Assembly: GCA_947095535.1 (NCBI GenBank)
Contig: OX352774.1
Span: forward strand, 1,364,001-1,428,000
Direction of reading: 5' to 3'
Length of the DNA: 64,000 nt
From: Poecilobothrus nobilitatus
Lineage: Eukaryota > Arthropoda > Insecta > Diptera > Dolichopodidae
Shown here piece by piece: positions 32,784 to 46,555 of this stretch (within the stretch, counting starts at the first letter, position 1; each line of letters opens with the position of its first letter). A model generated the notes under the pieces. That model searched no databases. It was not told the origin of the DNA and saw only the letters and a program-made list of their open reading frames with translations. A program made the position numbers and the translations under genes.

Positions 32784-33940
32784 CTGCAATTAAAAAAGAT
32801 TGAAAAATTACATTAATTATAACTTTTATTTAAAATAATGTTTTAATACAGATATTATGTATAATGTATAAATCTGATATTTTATGTGGCATACATTTTT
32901 AATCAATTATTTATTTTTACCAAAGTGAATCACTTTTCATTATGTTACTTCAAAATATTAAATGTCAGCTTATAATAATGTTTTATAATGTTTATATAGT
33001 TCATTATTACTATGCATTTAAAGAAGCTGGTAGTTAATATTTTAATTATTGCATTTATTTACATTTCATTCAATTTTTTTTAGAAAATTTAATAAACAGA
33101 GCGAAGAATTAGAGTCTGCTTACAAAACTAATACACTGTTTAATAAAGAGTAATGAAATATTAACCATGCATAGGTCTCTTAAAAAAGCAATGTTGTAGG
33201 ACAACTTTTTTATGTAGGCTCCTACAGCACCTACAGCTCTTCAAATTTTGAAAAAACTTATTTTTAGATGCATACACTTCAGGTTCTGTTTAACATATTT
33301 TTAATAAAAAAAGACAGGATTATTTTTTCCCTTTATAAATCAATCAGAATTTTTTTACGTTAACTTTTTTTAATAAGTAATTATGTATTCAAACTGATAT
33401 ATGCTAAAAATATGTGGAAAAACTGTATATGGATAAAAATGTAAGGTTTCTGTTCTTTAAATATGTATGTACTCATTTTTGATTAATTACTGTACAGAAA
33501 TGTGAATATGTTTTCTAATTTAATTGATTATGTTTAAACTATTTTTAAACAAACGTACATTATACATATAGTATGTACATATTTCAATGATATTTTTTGA
33601 GAAATATATTATACACATACATCTTATGTAATGCATTCCTAAATGAACACATGATGATTATCGTATGGAGTAAATTATTTCTGTTCTTTAATAACGGCCG
33701 AAAATGTTATGTTGTTAAAATTTAACCATCTTAAAGATACCATTCTTAACATACTTAATAAGGTTATTTTAATTACTATTATATATTATAAATTTGTATT
33801 AAAAGCTTTTTATGGAATATCAAAAACAATATAGACAAAAGTAAAGAGTGTTGCAAATATTTTTTTAAAATAATAACAATACAACTTTTTGTATTTTTAC
33901 CTATGCGGAAGTGGGTTAACGAACGTTCACAAAAATTTGT
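32784..33940. other. cadherin intron with an old repeat A fragment
   Basis: Non-coding. From about 33090 to 33345 a degenerate minus-orientation repeat A is recognisable (ACCATGCATAGGTCTC, TATGTAGGCTCC, CTACAGCTCTTCAAATTTTG). The rest shows nothing. Confidence 0.45.
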
Positions 33941-34862
33941 CACAGGTTTTATTTAGAACCGTAAATTAATCCTGCCAAATTAGACACAGATTAGAAACAA
34001 ACATTTTCAATTGGTCAAACCGTTTAAGCACGACAACACAAAAATGAAAAACTTCATTCAGACCTCATGCTGACACAGGTTAATGTATCGTAACAAAATC
34101 AACTTAGTTAGCTTTTGTGGTAAAAAGCTACACTTTTGTAAATGTTCAACTCAATTGATCTATCCCTATAAACGCGACAACAACTAAATTAAAAAAATTT
34201 CATTGAACTCTGGTGCCGGTTTCATTGAACACTTTTGTAAATTTATAACTTAATTAGTCAAACCGTGTAAGCGCGACAACTACTACTACTTTACAACTAC
34301 TTTAACTACTTTAAAAAACTTCATTGAGCCCTGGTGCCGCCCTAGTTTTGCGAATTTGCAAGTCAATTGATTAAACTGTTTAAGCAACTTTTAAAAAAAT
34401 TAATGAACTTCGTTCTCGTGTCCAAATGGGTTACCATAACTTCATAAAAATTTGTCACACGCTTTTTTTCAGACCATAAAACCATGATACAAAATTGGAC
34501 ATAAATCGAAAACAAAAAATTGGAAGCATTCCAAACATTTTTTGGAAGCCCGCCGGGCCGAATCCGGATGAAATATATCAGCCATATTTTTCAACTTGCA
34601 AATTGCAAACTTCCATATTGCAAATTTTCAACTCAATCGGTCAAACCGTTTAGGCAGGACAACCAAAAAATAAAAAATCTTTAAAAGGCTCTCGGGCCGC
34701 AATGGATTAATGAACAAAAACGCGATATAGCCTATAACTCCTTCCGGGGTCGTAGAAATGTTCCTGCAAAATTTGGTTGCAATCGAACTGATGGTTTTTA
34801 CGTGAATCCGCCCCAAACAAACAAACAAACAAACAAACAGAATTTTCTCCCTATAATATAGA
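33941..34862 (+). repeat. repeat V, degenerate direct repeats ending in (CAAA)n
   Basis: The phrase GGTCAAACCGTTTAAGCRCGACAAC recurs in varying form at about 34012, 34255, 34365 and 34635, each preceded by CAACTCAATTG-like and followed by AACTTCATTGA-like sequence. The block ends in five CAAA units at 34808-34840 and a TTCTCCCTATAATATAGAT tail. That end resembles 3' ends of insect non-autonomous repeats. Repeat A starts immediately afterwards. The minus frame at 34628-34885 is a by-product. Confidence 0.5.
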
Positions 34863-34867
34863 TAACA

Positions 34868-36120
34868 AGGTAGAATGTATACCAACGGTTTTTAAAAGCG
34901 CACATTTCTAAAACTCAATACAAACTGTTTAAAGTTGTGACTTGCACAAAAATTTGAAAATTTCATGTAATAAGAAAAAACGTGAAAATAGGACATTTTT
35001 GAAATTTTGAGGGGCCGTAAGTCCGGAATCCTATATAACTAAGAAAAGCCGTTAACACACGTAAAAATATATTATTAAACCTTTAATTTTCATGTCTTGC
35101 CGAAGAAAATTTTTTACAGGTGTCTAAAAATAGCAAATTTTCAATTTTTGAGGCGTAATAATTCTTAAAGAGGGGGTGCTACCAAAAAATTTTCTGAGCA
35201 AACTTGTACTAATTATAAAAGTTCTTTCTTGTCTCAAAACTTCAGGTTCCTATCTAAAGGCGTGCCGGAGTTATGAAAAAAAATTTCATACAAAATGTGG
35301 TTTTCACATAACGGTAAATTTAAATAGTAAATAACAAAATATTACATAATTTTAATATTTTTTTATATAGATAATAAAATTTCCGGTCTTCTCGCGATTT
35401 TAGATTGCAAAACTATTACGCAGAGCCTGAGATATATACATTTGAAAATGGGGCTTTTTCGCAATTTTGAAGAGCTGCAACTTTGGAACCCTTTACAACT
35501 AAAATAAACCTTTAACATACGTAAAAATATAGTACTGTAGCTTTAATTTTTATATCTTGCAAAAGTAAAATGTGTACAGGTTCCTAAGTTACAGGTGTTT
35601 AAAAATAGCAAATTTTCAATTTTTGAGCCCTAATAGCTCATAAACAGGGGGTGGTCCAAAAAAATTTTCTGAGCAAACTTATACTAATTCTAAAAGTTCT
35701 TTCTTGCCTCAAGATTTCAAGACTCTATCTAAAAGCGTGCCACAGTTATGAAAGTAGAAAAATCATGCAAAATTTAAATACTAAATTTAAAGAAATTGTA
35801 TAATTTTGATATTAATTTACAAAGTTAAAAAAAATACCTGTCGAATAACGTTTTCAGATTGAAAAAATCTTAAGCAGAACATAAGATATATGCATTTAAA
35901 AAAAAGCCTTTTTCAAAGTTTGAGGGGCTGTAGCTCCGTAATGGATGGGGCTACATGAAAAAGTTGTTCCACAAAATTATTTTTTTTATGAGACCTACCC
36001 ATGGTTTTTTTTTCTCTATCTTTAACGGTGTAGAAGTTTTGTAAACAGACGGACGGACGGACAGAGTGAAACTAATAAGCACATTTTTTCAAATTTTTTT
36101 TGGAAATGTGCTAAAAATGT
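34868..36120 (+). mobile_element. dispersed repeat A, full-length copy
   Basis: Starts with GTAGAATGTATACCAACGG and GCGCACATTTCTAAAA, and ends with GACGGACGGACGGACAGAG and TTTTTTTGGAAATGTGC. The central part contains two direct diverged units (TCTAAAAATAGCAAATTTTC at about 35130 and 35608; TTCTGAGCAAACTT at about 35190 and 35668), a spacing near 478 bp. Non-coding. Confidence 0.7.
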
Positions 36121-37285
36121 ATTGCCTTGTTCACATTATAATTATTTCAAGGATTTTAAACTGAATGTGAACGTGATTTCAATCTTATAATCTAGATAAA
36201 TAGAGATAAAATATATTGTCAAATGAAAAATTGTCAATTCAACATTACACAAAAAACATAAGCGATTTTTAGTTTGCAAACCCGTTTCACCACTAACTAA
36301 ATTTTTGAAACTTTCCTTCTACCCTTAGTGTGGAAATATCAATAGTGCAACAATTTTTTCATGCATTTCATCTCGCTTTTTAAAACCTTAAATTTTGTTT
36401 TGGAAGCTTAGTTGCAGACTGCAATTGTAATTTTATATGGGTGCGTACATATATTTTTCATTTCAAAACTTTTAAGGTAAGAATGATTTTTGTATATGTT
36501 TTATGTATACAAAACTGATTCTTTAATAAGTGCTTTCATATTTATCAACGTAAAGGAAGTGATAGACAAAGTTGTTAGATAGACAAGTTTTGTATGGCAA
36601 CAGGGGAGATAACTTTTGCGCTGCGGGACCACCTTGTAGACGATTATATTTTTTTGTTTTGATTAAACTGCACATAACTTTTGTTCTAGGCAAGATTAAA
36701 ATACTCCGTCCAATTTTTAAAGTTTTACAAAACAAGACACTTCCCACTTCCCTAATAAAACAAAAAAAGCCTTACAAAAAGCCTATAGAAAAAGCGAAAT
36801 CCCTTATTTTGTAACCGAATTGTTATAAACATTGCTCTATGTAGTATCTTTGACTTTTAAACCAGTAACCTTTAAATTTGTTGAATTAATTTATATCAAC
36901 TTATATTGGTTTTATTCAAATCAGTTCTACATCTCAGTTCTATAATATCAGTAAACATCTTTCATTATAGACTTTTCCAAACAAAACTATATTCATATAC
37001 CATTTATATTATATTAAGTAATATGACGTTTTAGGAAATTAAATTAGTAAACGACTCTTTATTTAAATGACCATTTTACAAGGTATATTATTTGTAATTG
37101 TCTCTATACCGGGCAGACTGTGTGACTGTCATTCTGATATATGTATGTTCTAGAATAAACATTTTTATATTTTATTGTCTTAACCTTGTTACATAAAGGA
37201 ACTACATATATGGTACCCAGCCTTTTAATTGCTTTTAATTGCTGAATGAAAAAATCTTAAACAAAAAAATATTAAAAAATAAAAT
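36121..37285. other. no gene recognised; small GC-rich patch at 36590-36650
   Basis: Frames of 74-80 codons on both strands at 36523-36814 overlap a local GC-rich patch (GCGCTGCGGGACCACC). They share no motif with known proteins that I can see, and opposite-strand overlap argues against both. The patch may come from an unrecognised short repeat. Confidence 0.35.
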
Positions 37286-37289
37286 TTTG

Positions 37290-37600
37290 AAAAAAATTAT
37301 ATTAAATTTACCATTATGTAAAAACCAAATTTTGCATGATTTTTCTACCTTCATAACTCCGAAACGCTTTTAGATAGGGACTTGAAATTTAGAGGGCAGA
37401 AAGAACTTTTAGAATTAGTATAAGTTTACTCAGACATTTTTTTTTGGGCCCCCCCTATTTATGAGCTATTAGAGCTCAAAAATTGAAAATTTGCTATTTT
37501 TAGGCACCTGTACAAATTTTTCTTCTGCAAGACATAAAAATGTGAAACCAACGGTTTTTAAAAGCGCACATTTCCAAAAATTATAATATATAGGCACATA
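37290..37600. repeat. repeat A fragment with an internal orientation switch
   Basis: From 37310 to 37540 the sequence follows the body of repeat A in minus orientation (ACCATTATG, TTTTGCATGATTTTTCTACC, GGCACCTGTACAAATTTTTC). At about 37545 it passes directly into the outer end of repeat A in plus orientation (ACCAACGGTTTTTAAAAGCG, CACATTTCCAAAA). A deletion within an inverted pair, or a rearranged copy, would give this. Confidence 0.5.
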
Positions 37601-37804
37601 TTAGTTTTTTTTTTTCCTTTATTAATCCATCTTAAAACTAACCGATACATTCTTAAATAACCTTAGCTTTAGCTGTTTGGTCTAATAATTTAATATGATA
37701 ATATAATATGACAGTTTTTAACAAAAAATAGAATTAAATAAAAGTGATTTTACAATATAATTAATTATCATAACAATTATAACAATAATATTTTATAACA
37801 ATGC

Positions 37805-40720
37805 ATTTATTCATTCATTTATCTATTTATTAACATTGCATTGCAATACTTACTAACCTTTTACAATTTCTATAATTTTTCTTTTAAAAACGCTAATATT
37901 AGCAATATTTTTAATTTCTTGAGATAATTCGTTATAAACCTTAAGACACTTGTATGGATAATTATTTTTTTGGTTTTCTGTTCTAAAAAGACTTAAATAA
38001 TGGTTTGATTTATTCCTCGTATTATATTTATGTATATCAATCATTGTATTCAAAATAAAGTTATGTTTTATTAAATTATTTATAATTTTGAATGCAACCA
38101 TATATAATTCATATTTACAAATATTAGCTAGACTAATACACTGTTCCCTATATAATAAATGTGTTGGAAATCTTCTTATTTAAAATTTTGATTGATTTTT
38201 TATGAAGAATATCGAGTTTATTTAAATTGATTTGGGATGTTCTACTCCAAATTGGATTTAAATAATTAATGTGACACAATATAGAAACAATAAATAGAAT
38301 GAAGCATATTTGCATTTAAAAAGTAACGAAGTTTGCGTAAAATAAATATATATGGAGTTATTTTTTTTATAACGTGATCAGCATGATAATCCATTTAAGT
38401 TTATTATCTAAAACTAGAACTAAATAATTGAATGACTTCACAATTTCTATCGGGCTACCTTTGTATGAATAATTTGTATTAGTAAAACTTCTATTTCCAA
38501 ATAACATTATTTTAGTTTTATTTACATTTAGAAGTAAACGATGGTTTTCAACCCATTCTTCAATTATTTTAAGGTCTCTTTCAATAAAGGTTTTTAGATC
38601 CTGCTCGTTTATTGTAGCATATTTTATCATCGCATCATCAGTGTATAGCTGAACCATCCCCTTTAGTTTTAATTCTGTCAAATCGTTTATATAAATTTTG
38701 TATAAATCTGGCCCTAAAATAGAACCCTGTGGGACCCCTTTACTAATTTCTTTTGGACTACTTAACACATTTTTTATTCGAACACTTTGTTTTCTATTTG
38801 TCAGGTAAGATTTGAAAAGAAGCAGCTGATTTGCATTGAAGTTTAGTTTTGACAATTTATATATTAAGATGTCATGATCAGCACAATCAAACGCTTTTTG
38901 TAAATCCAAAAAGACACATGCAACAAATTTCAGAGACAGGCTGATGTTGTGTTCGATTGTTTTTTAAATCCGTATCCGTTGAACACAACACTTCAAATTT
39001 TATTTTTATCCATGAAAAAATTTAACCGAATTTTTCATGGATAAAAATTCCAAAAATTTTAATATTTCCAAAAAAAAATTAGTACCGAAATTGGTCGGTA
39101 ATTTGATGCATATGATTTATCACCATTTTTAAAGATAGGTGTAACTATTGAAGTTTTAAGTGATTCAGGAAGGAAGTAAGTTGGAAAAGTTGAGTTAATA
39201 AATTTAACTAATAATGGTTCTAATAGTAAACAAAATTTTTTTATAAATTTTGCTGAAATTGAAACATAGCCAGTTGCCGCTGTTGCTTTTAATTTTTCTA
39301 TTGCTGAATGAACTTCTTCGATATTCGTAGGTCTTAGTACGAAGGGATGGCGGATAATGTGTGCAAATTGACTTAAATAATCATTATCTAATGGATCTTG
39401 AGAGACATTTAAATCATTTGTCACATTAACGAAGTAGTCGTTCATGGTTTCGGCTATTTCAAAATCATTATTAATGTTTATATTACCACATTTGAGTACA
39501 TTAATCGAAGTTTCTGATTTGGAAGGTATTTTATTGAACATTAACTTTTTATACACATTCCATAAATTCCTACTGTTTTGTGGGTCTCGAAATAACTCTT
39601 CAAACACAAATTTTTTTTTGCATCGGAAACTAAAATTTTTACTTGGTTTTTTTAAGTAGTATAATGTTGTGAAGTGTTTGGGCATTCTGGATATTTTTTT
39701 TGAGTATTTATAAAAAGTCTCTAATTTTCATTGTCTCCCTAATTTCATCAGTCATCCATAATTTCTTTTTTTTACTTTCCACATGACTTTTAGCTGCAAT
39801 TGTTTGAGTGTATTTTTTAATTAAGTTTGTAATTTCGTATATAAAGCTATCAAAATTATTTATTGAGTCAAGTCTACCCCTGATTTCATTATTAGCTATT
39901 TTATCATAATTTAATACTGTTTTTATTACATTTACTAGATCTTTTACGGGCTGTCTGTTCATACTTATGAAAAATTACTTTATGATCAGAAAGTTTTGTA
40001 TTAAGAATATTAAAGAAATATTGGGTATTAGTTAAATCTGTAATGAAATGATCTATTACCGTTTTGGAACTATTCCCAAATCTGGTTGCGTACTTTGCAA
40101 TTTTTTTATTACAGATAATATACCCATTACTGAGAAGTGTGCTTGTATAATTTTTAATATCTAAACTCCTAAAATCTATTAAATTAAGGTTAAAGTCACC
40201 TAAAATTAGTGACTTTTTATGTATGGTAGTGTAGTCATCTAAGTGTGAATAAAATCTTTGTTATTCGTTTCATGAGCGTATAACAGAGATTTAAACTGCG
40301 ATAATATTTAAGTCAAGTTTTAATAATTTTACAATTAAAATGTTCGAATTACTAAATTCTTCTTCAAATATCAGAGTACTACTTAAGTCCTCACTTACGT
40401 ATCTGGCAACTCCTCCGTATGAGTTAGCGCGATTTGAAAAGTAAGCTGTATAACCAGGCAAATTGAAAAATTGGTTTTCTGATTTATTTATCCAAATGTC
40501 TGATAAGACAACAATATGGATATCGCATTGGTATGAATCAACTAATAGTTCTAAATCTGTTAGTTTATTTCTTAAACTTTGCATATTTAAGTACAGAATA
40601 TTAATATTATTTTGTATAAATTTTTTTTGCATGGTTATCAATATCTGTAAAATATTTGATACTTAAATAATCATCAATTGTTAGGCTATCCTTACCATCA
40701 CTATCCATTTACATAAACAA
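37805..40720 (-). pseudogene. non-LTR retrotransposon family 1, copy D
   Basis: Minus strand, from about 40705: a short leader peptide, then endonuclease (40641-40291 with YLNMQSLRNKL, SDIWIN, YGGVARYV; further blocks KTVIDHFITD near 40060), linker (39962-39685), RT fingers (39685-39059 with SIVTPIFKNGDKS and NYRPISV), palm (38909-38367 with DLQKAFDCADH, KGVPQGSILGPDLYK and a catalytic box reading YTDD instead of YADD), and C-terminus (38101-37853). The end near 37805 has ATTTA-type repeats. At least four frame breaks; the Ala-to-Thr change in the catalytic box is a further lesion. Same family as 405-2075 and 54730-55495. Confidence 0.8.
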
Positions 40721-41965
40721 GAAAGATTTATGTACAATAAATAAAATAAGCAACATTGATAATATCATAGATTTAATATTACTAAGTAGTATATCTATGG
40801 ACGATATTATACAAAGTTGTACGAGAGAGATAACTAGATAATATTAAATGGTGTAAACAGTTAATTACATTCATCCAGATGAGAAGTAAGTAATTAAAAT
40901 AAAACTAGGGGGGCCTGTAGCTGGTGTGTAAGTATATTTTAAGGTGATATCTAAATTGCAAAAAGAATGGGATAGAAAATTGCGTATGGGATAGAAAATT
41001 TCTTAATTCCAAAAGAAAACAAAAAAAAATCATGATTCTAAACATACATGTTAATGTAGATTTTCAAATAGACAAATCATCTCCAAATATGTACTTGTAT
41101 TCAAAACTTAGCGGAATGTCATAATACGTAGTGTGTGGCTGAAAACTACTAAATTATAATTATAGATATAAAAACAATGTACAAAAATAAATGAAAGAGA
41201 CAATTGCATATTAAATAGTCTACATAACTGTTACAAAATTTATGTTTAATTAGTTTTGTTTTGTTTGAAAAAATTGATCTTATGAAAAATGAATGGTCTA
41301 AATAAATAATTACTCTTATGCAGTTTAAAAGAAGTTAGAAGTGAAACTCCTAAAGTTCACATTTAATATAAGACCTATTATTTTAAAAATGTTTCAATTC
41401 TAAAACTCTCAAATGTGCACCTCATACATAGCAAAAATTTATCTATTATTCAGTAAATACAATAAATAATACATTTATGTACTTATTCTTTAACATTTTT
41501 AAAATTCGATCCAGTCAAAAAGAAATCGATTTTACGATACTTATTAAAATGTAATAGTAAGCTTTTTCAACATCTTTGATATTTTAAATTCCAAATATCT
41601 CAAATGAGAGAAGTTGTTGAACAATTTAAAAAGTTCACCACTGGACTGGGACTGGGACTGACAATACAATATGACCACAATACAATATGCAACATACATA
41701 AGCAAAATCCTATAAACCAAAAAATATAACATACTTATATATACATTTCATTCTCTTAAATTTTTCTTAACATAAAATATTAATTAGTACTAAAATAAAT
41801 TAAGTTCTAAGTTTTGTCCTCATATTATTGTTATTTCTGCACGTTAAAATTTTTATTGTTGTTTTTATAAAATACATATGTACGTACATATATGTATTAT
41901 CATACTTAACAGAACACAATTATTTTTTTTTAACTTAAAAATTTCTATTTATTAATTTAAAAAGA
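40721..41965. other. no gene seen
   Basis: A+T-rich DNA between two retrotransposon copies. The first ~180 bp may be 5' UTR of copy D. No motif or repeat was recognised in the rest. Confidence 0.4.
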
Positions 41966-41969
41966 TAAT

Positions 41970-44775
41970 ATTTATTTATTTATTTATTATTATAACCAAA
42001 ACAAGGTTTCTACAAAAAAAAATCTTACGGCTAAAACTTAATAATAACATGAACAAAATAAAACATGATACATAGTAAATACAAAAAAAAATTATTACAT
42101 TAACTTATATGGTAAATTACAAATTGCTTACAAAGCAAAAACACAGTTAGAATTAAATTAATATAACTCAGTTAGGTAAAAATAAAATTATTTGTACAAT
42201 ATGAATTGTAATATAATATTATGATGGTTAAAATGATTGTGTAAGGTTAGTAATAAATTTTTCTATTAATTTTTGTTTGAGTGTTCCTTGATATTTGTGT
42301 TGAAAAAAGATTACTGTGTTTATTGAATGTAATGCAATATCTGTTAATTGGTTCATTTCTTCCAAATTCAGTTCTATCAATATTTTCAATTAAATACTTA
42401 GTGTTTCGTGTAACTCTAACTTCATTGTTTAATTTAAATCTATCTATCAAAAACTGAACGTCAATATTTTTATTTAAAACGTCAAAAGTAAAACAGGATG
42501 AAAGTATCTGTCTGCGTGAAGATAAAGTTAACATATTCAATGAATTTAATCTTAAATTATAATTAGGTAGAATTGAATAGTCAATAAGATTATATTGATT
42601 TCTCACAGCTAATAATAGGAATTGTTTTTGGACAGATTCTATTCTATCGGAATGTATTTGAAATGCAGGATTCCAAACAATGTTGCCGTATTCTAGAATA
42701 GATCGTACTAAAGAACAGTAGAGAGATTTTGTCACCGCTATGTTACTGAATTCTTTAGCTCTTCTTTTAATGAATCCTAACATTTTATTTGCCTTGGAAA
42801 TCATATACTCATTGTGAAGATGAAAGTTAAGCTTATCATCCAAAAGAATCCCTAGATCGGTCATACTCTAGGTCATACTCGGTAACTCTAGAGTTACATT
42901 ATCAATAATCGAATAAAATAGTAGAACTTTTTCGTTTAAAACTTGCATTTCTGAATGTTCAGCTCTAACTTGTTGGAAAAGCACCATTCTTGTACAATAT
43001 GAAGGTTTGAATGAAGTAATGCAACATCAGAAATATTTTTGATAACATGGTAAATTTTAAGATCGTCGGCAAATGCAATATGTGATAAACCCACTAATTT
43101 GGCCGAAAGGTCTGAAATTAATATATTAAACAGGAGTGGACCTAAATGGCTACCTTGTGGTACTCCTGAAGTAACATTGACTGTGTTTGGTAAAAAACCT
43201 TGGAATTTAATATTTTGAGCTCTATTTCTTAGGTACAGCCATGTAAGAAATGTACCCGAAATACCTAATGCAGCAAGTTTGTTAAGCAAAATACTATGAT
43301 CGACACGATCAAATGCTTTACTAAAATTCGTGTAAATAGCATCAACTTGGTAATAGCTATACCAAGGTAGTTTTCGACGTGTGCTTTGTCGTCCTTTTTG
43401 TGGATGGGAATTAAATATTAATATGGGAATTACATTTGGGAAAACACCTGAGGAAAGTGTTTTATTAAAAATGGGATGAAGCGGATAAGTCAAATAACTG
43501 ACACCATTGTATGAAAAAGTCGGCGGAATTAAGTCAGGTCCTACACCGTTTTTAGTATCGATGTTAATGATTGCTTCAAATATTTCATTTTCAGTAAGAT
43601 ATAAATCCATAATAATTGAATTTGACTTATTTGTTCGATTTGAAAGAACAAAATTTATAGAAGATTCATGTGGACTATAAACTTTTTGAAAACAATCATA
43701 TAAGAAATTACAGATTGCACTAAGACAAGAAGAGGAAGTGTTGTCTTTCGACATTGAGTTTGGGTAGCCGTAATTTTTACGCTAATATTTATAAAATCAA
43801 AAATTGTTTGGATCTGAAAATAATTTGTTGCCGATATCGATGACATAATTATCGTATGCTTAGTTAGATTTTTGTTTGGATTCAAATGCAAGATCCTGGT
43901 GTATATTCAACAAATTGATAATAGATTCCTTTGATAATTTGATTTTTTTGTACAATTTGTTGCGTTGGTTACGCAATGTCATAAGTTCTCTATCGAGCCA
44001 AGGTTCTGTTGTCTTGGTTTTTTTTTACGAATTTTTGGCACAAAGGAGTTTATTATGTCAAAAAATTTCATATAGAAGATAGAGATTAATGAATCAATGT
44101 CCTGTTGTTCTAACAGTCCGTCCCAATTGATGACTGATAAAGCATTGTTGATGCTATCATAATCAGCGTTAAAAAAATGATATACAATATAATTATTATA
44201 CGATTTAGTGTAAAGTGGTATAGACATGGCGATTTCGAAGATGATTGCGTTATGATGAGAGGTGTTAGTGAAAAGGTTTACTGCATCATCAGCGAGCTTT
44301 ACCACTACGCTATCCTATGCATTCGAAAATGCAAGATCTAACCACTTGTTATTTTTATTGTGAAAACTAATAATATGTTGTAAATCATTACTATAGAATA
44401 TACTAATAAGGTCGAAATCTATTTCGTCCTGAAAATTAATTGATAGTAACAAATTATCAGAGTTGTCGACAATAAAAGAAAGAGAAGGACGATTAAAATC
44501 CCCAAAAATAAAAATAGGATCATCCTCGTTCATATTTGATAATATATTGTGATATAATATATTATAAAATTCATTATATGAGGAATTGTCAGAATTCGGA
44601 GGGAAGTAAACTATTTCAAGGTATAAAAAGTATTTACCTAAGTTTACTTTAATAAATTGGTGATCGAAAAAATTACAAGTCCTAGAGTGGTTAAACCTGC
44701 ACTAGATAAGTCATTTTTGACTGCAAGTAGAACACCACCACCTCGGGAACAATTTGTAGCCTGGTGGTCTCGATA
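41970..44775 (-). pseudogene. non-LTR retrotransposon family 2, copy C (5' truncated)
   Basis: Minus strand from 44775, where the endonuclease is entered at RGGGVLLAVKNDLSSAGL. Then GDFNRPSLSF and LDLAFSNA (44533-44315), the linker (44305-43770), RT fingers and palm (43754-42936 with NGVGPDLIPP, TNFSKAFDRVDH, SGVPQGSHLGPLLF and FADDLKIY), and the C-terminal part (42864-42247 with DLGILLDDKLNF and RSILEYGNIVWNPAF). Its 3' end (41970-42000) has TAAA repeats like copy B. The order and wording match copy B, but there are several shifts and a deletion in the RT fingers, so it is older. The plus frames over it are shadows. Confidence 0.8.
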
Positions 44776-46230
44776 TTTTCTATATATATGCATGCATGCA
44801 TATATATGTAAACAAACATATACATTTACATTTATTAAAAAAAATTTATTGTTGTTGGTTTAAGCATGGAATTTAAGTTTAAAGCCGAAAGCGCATACTT
44901 GCATAATATGTATGTATGTATATTATGAGATGATATTATGTAATCATGTTACATGGTTACATTCGAAGTAGTAAAGTCGAAAAAAAGTTTTTTTTTATTC
45001 ATATTATATATGCATACATACAGTTATATATAGGTACATATTATGTAAATCGAAATGGAATACATTTTTTTTGAAAAATTTTATTTTCTGATTTTTTTTT
45101 CTATAAAAATTATATTGTCAAATTTTATGAATGTATACCCACACGCCCCTGACAACGTTTTTATGTTTAAATAAAATCACATACATACTTATGTAACTGC
45201 ATTTGGTTGGTGGTTAAAAAAATAGACGCTGTTTATTTCTATACAAAAAATTAAATTCGTAAATCAAAATTTTTGATTTAAAACACTTCCCAAAAATTTT
45301 ATGTTACCAAATTTACAAAATATAAAACATACCAACTATATTATGTACATACATATATAAACAGCTTCTGAAACTTTTCATTTACGAAATTATCAAAAAC
45401 AAAACATAAAATTCCAATAACAAAAACAAAATTGAAATTCATTGCACATTGAATCTAGGTATACTTTATATATTACTTACATTCATACATACATACACAT
45501 ATTATGTCTGACAATTAAACTAAATTTAACTATTATCATTTTATTTATTATATAATTAACTAATTAACTATTCTAATTTTATTTTAACTATTATTAGTTA
45601 AATTTATTATAATAACCATAGTATAAGAATAGATTATGGAAGTCCAAAGAATGATATTTTCTGTATCAGCATTCAGCAATGATTTTAGTTTGCCTCGGAA
45701 TTCACTCTTTTGCTCTCTTTGTTTTTGATTTTTTTTCTCTCAACATCGCAATTTGAAATTATCGTAAATATGATCTTACTATTGGGGCCATTGATATATT
45801 AACTAATAGATGGGAAGTTAGTGGTAGTCGTTTCTTTTCTTCTTATGTGTTTTCCTATTTTAAGGTATTCAGTCAAAAAAATACATATGCATTTTTCGTT
45901 CACTCAGCTGTTTATATTTATTAAAATAATGTAAAGCAGTTTTTCATAACCAGTTTCATTCAGAGATTTTATATTACTTAATAATTGATATATTTTGTTT
46001 TTAAAATTAAAATTTAATTTAATTAAGGTTATTCAAAATTTTAACTACTTGTAAAGTAACAAAATAAGTGATAAAATCTTTAAAAAAATTAGAAATGAAT
46101 TTATTTCACCTTTTAGGAACCTATTTCTGAGAAAACTAAAGTAATACATACGCACGGTTCACTCAGCTGTTACTCAAAATTGGCTGTAAATATTTTCTTC
46201 ACTGCCTGTCTATTAGTAATATATCTATGA
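44776..46230. other. no gene seen; TA/TGCATGCA palindrome at 44783-44815
   Basis: Non-coding A+T-rich sequence. At 44783-44815 TATATATATGCATGCATGCA and its complement form a perfect palindrome that starts near the truncated 5' end of copy C. No other feature recognised. Confidence 0.4.
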
Positions 46231-46555
46231 TTAGGGCCCATACACTAAAAAACTTGTTTACAAACATGTTTCTAAACATGCTAAGTTTTATCGTGTGTGG
46301 AGTGGTTTCGAAACAGTTTGTCAAACAGTTTAATAAAATCAAAATTTTTTGATTTTGAATAGGCGGAGTCATAAGTTTTGAAAATGTTTAAGCGGGTATG
46401 GTAAAATTTAAAAACTAAAACATAAATAAAATTAGTTGGTAATAAATTGTTGTGCTATTCACATCTATATATATATGTTCTTTTTTATACCTATATAGTA
46501 TTTTAAAATAATTTAAAATAAAAGCTAAAATATCTGTTAAAAATAATATATAGAC

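Noticed and set aside
34628..34885. Minus-strand frame spanning (CAAA)n
   Set aside because: It reads the simple CAAA tail of repeat V as a Cys-Leu-Phe-Val repeat; not a gene.
36523..36814. Frames on both strands over a GC-rich patch
   Set aside because: They overlap in opposite directions, have no domain, and depend on the patch alone; kept only as an unexplained GC-rich spot.
43876..44082. Plus-strand frame over retrotransposon C
   Set aside because: Antisense shadow of the endonuclease-RT linker.
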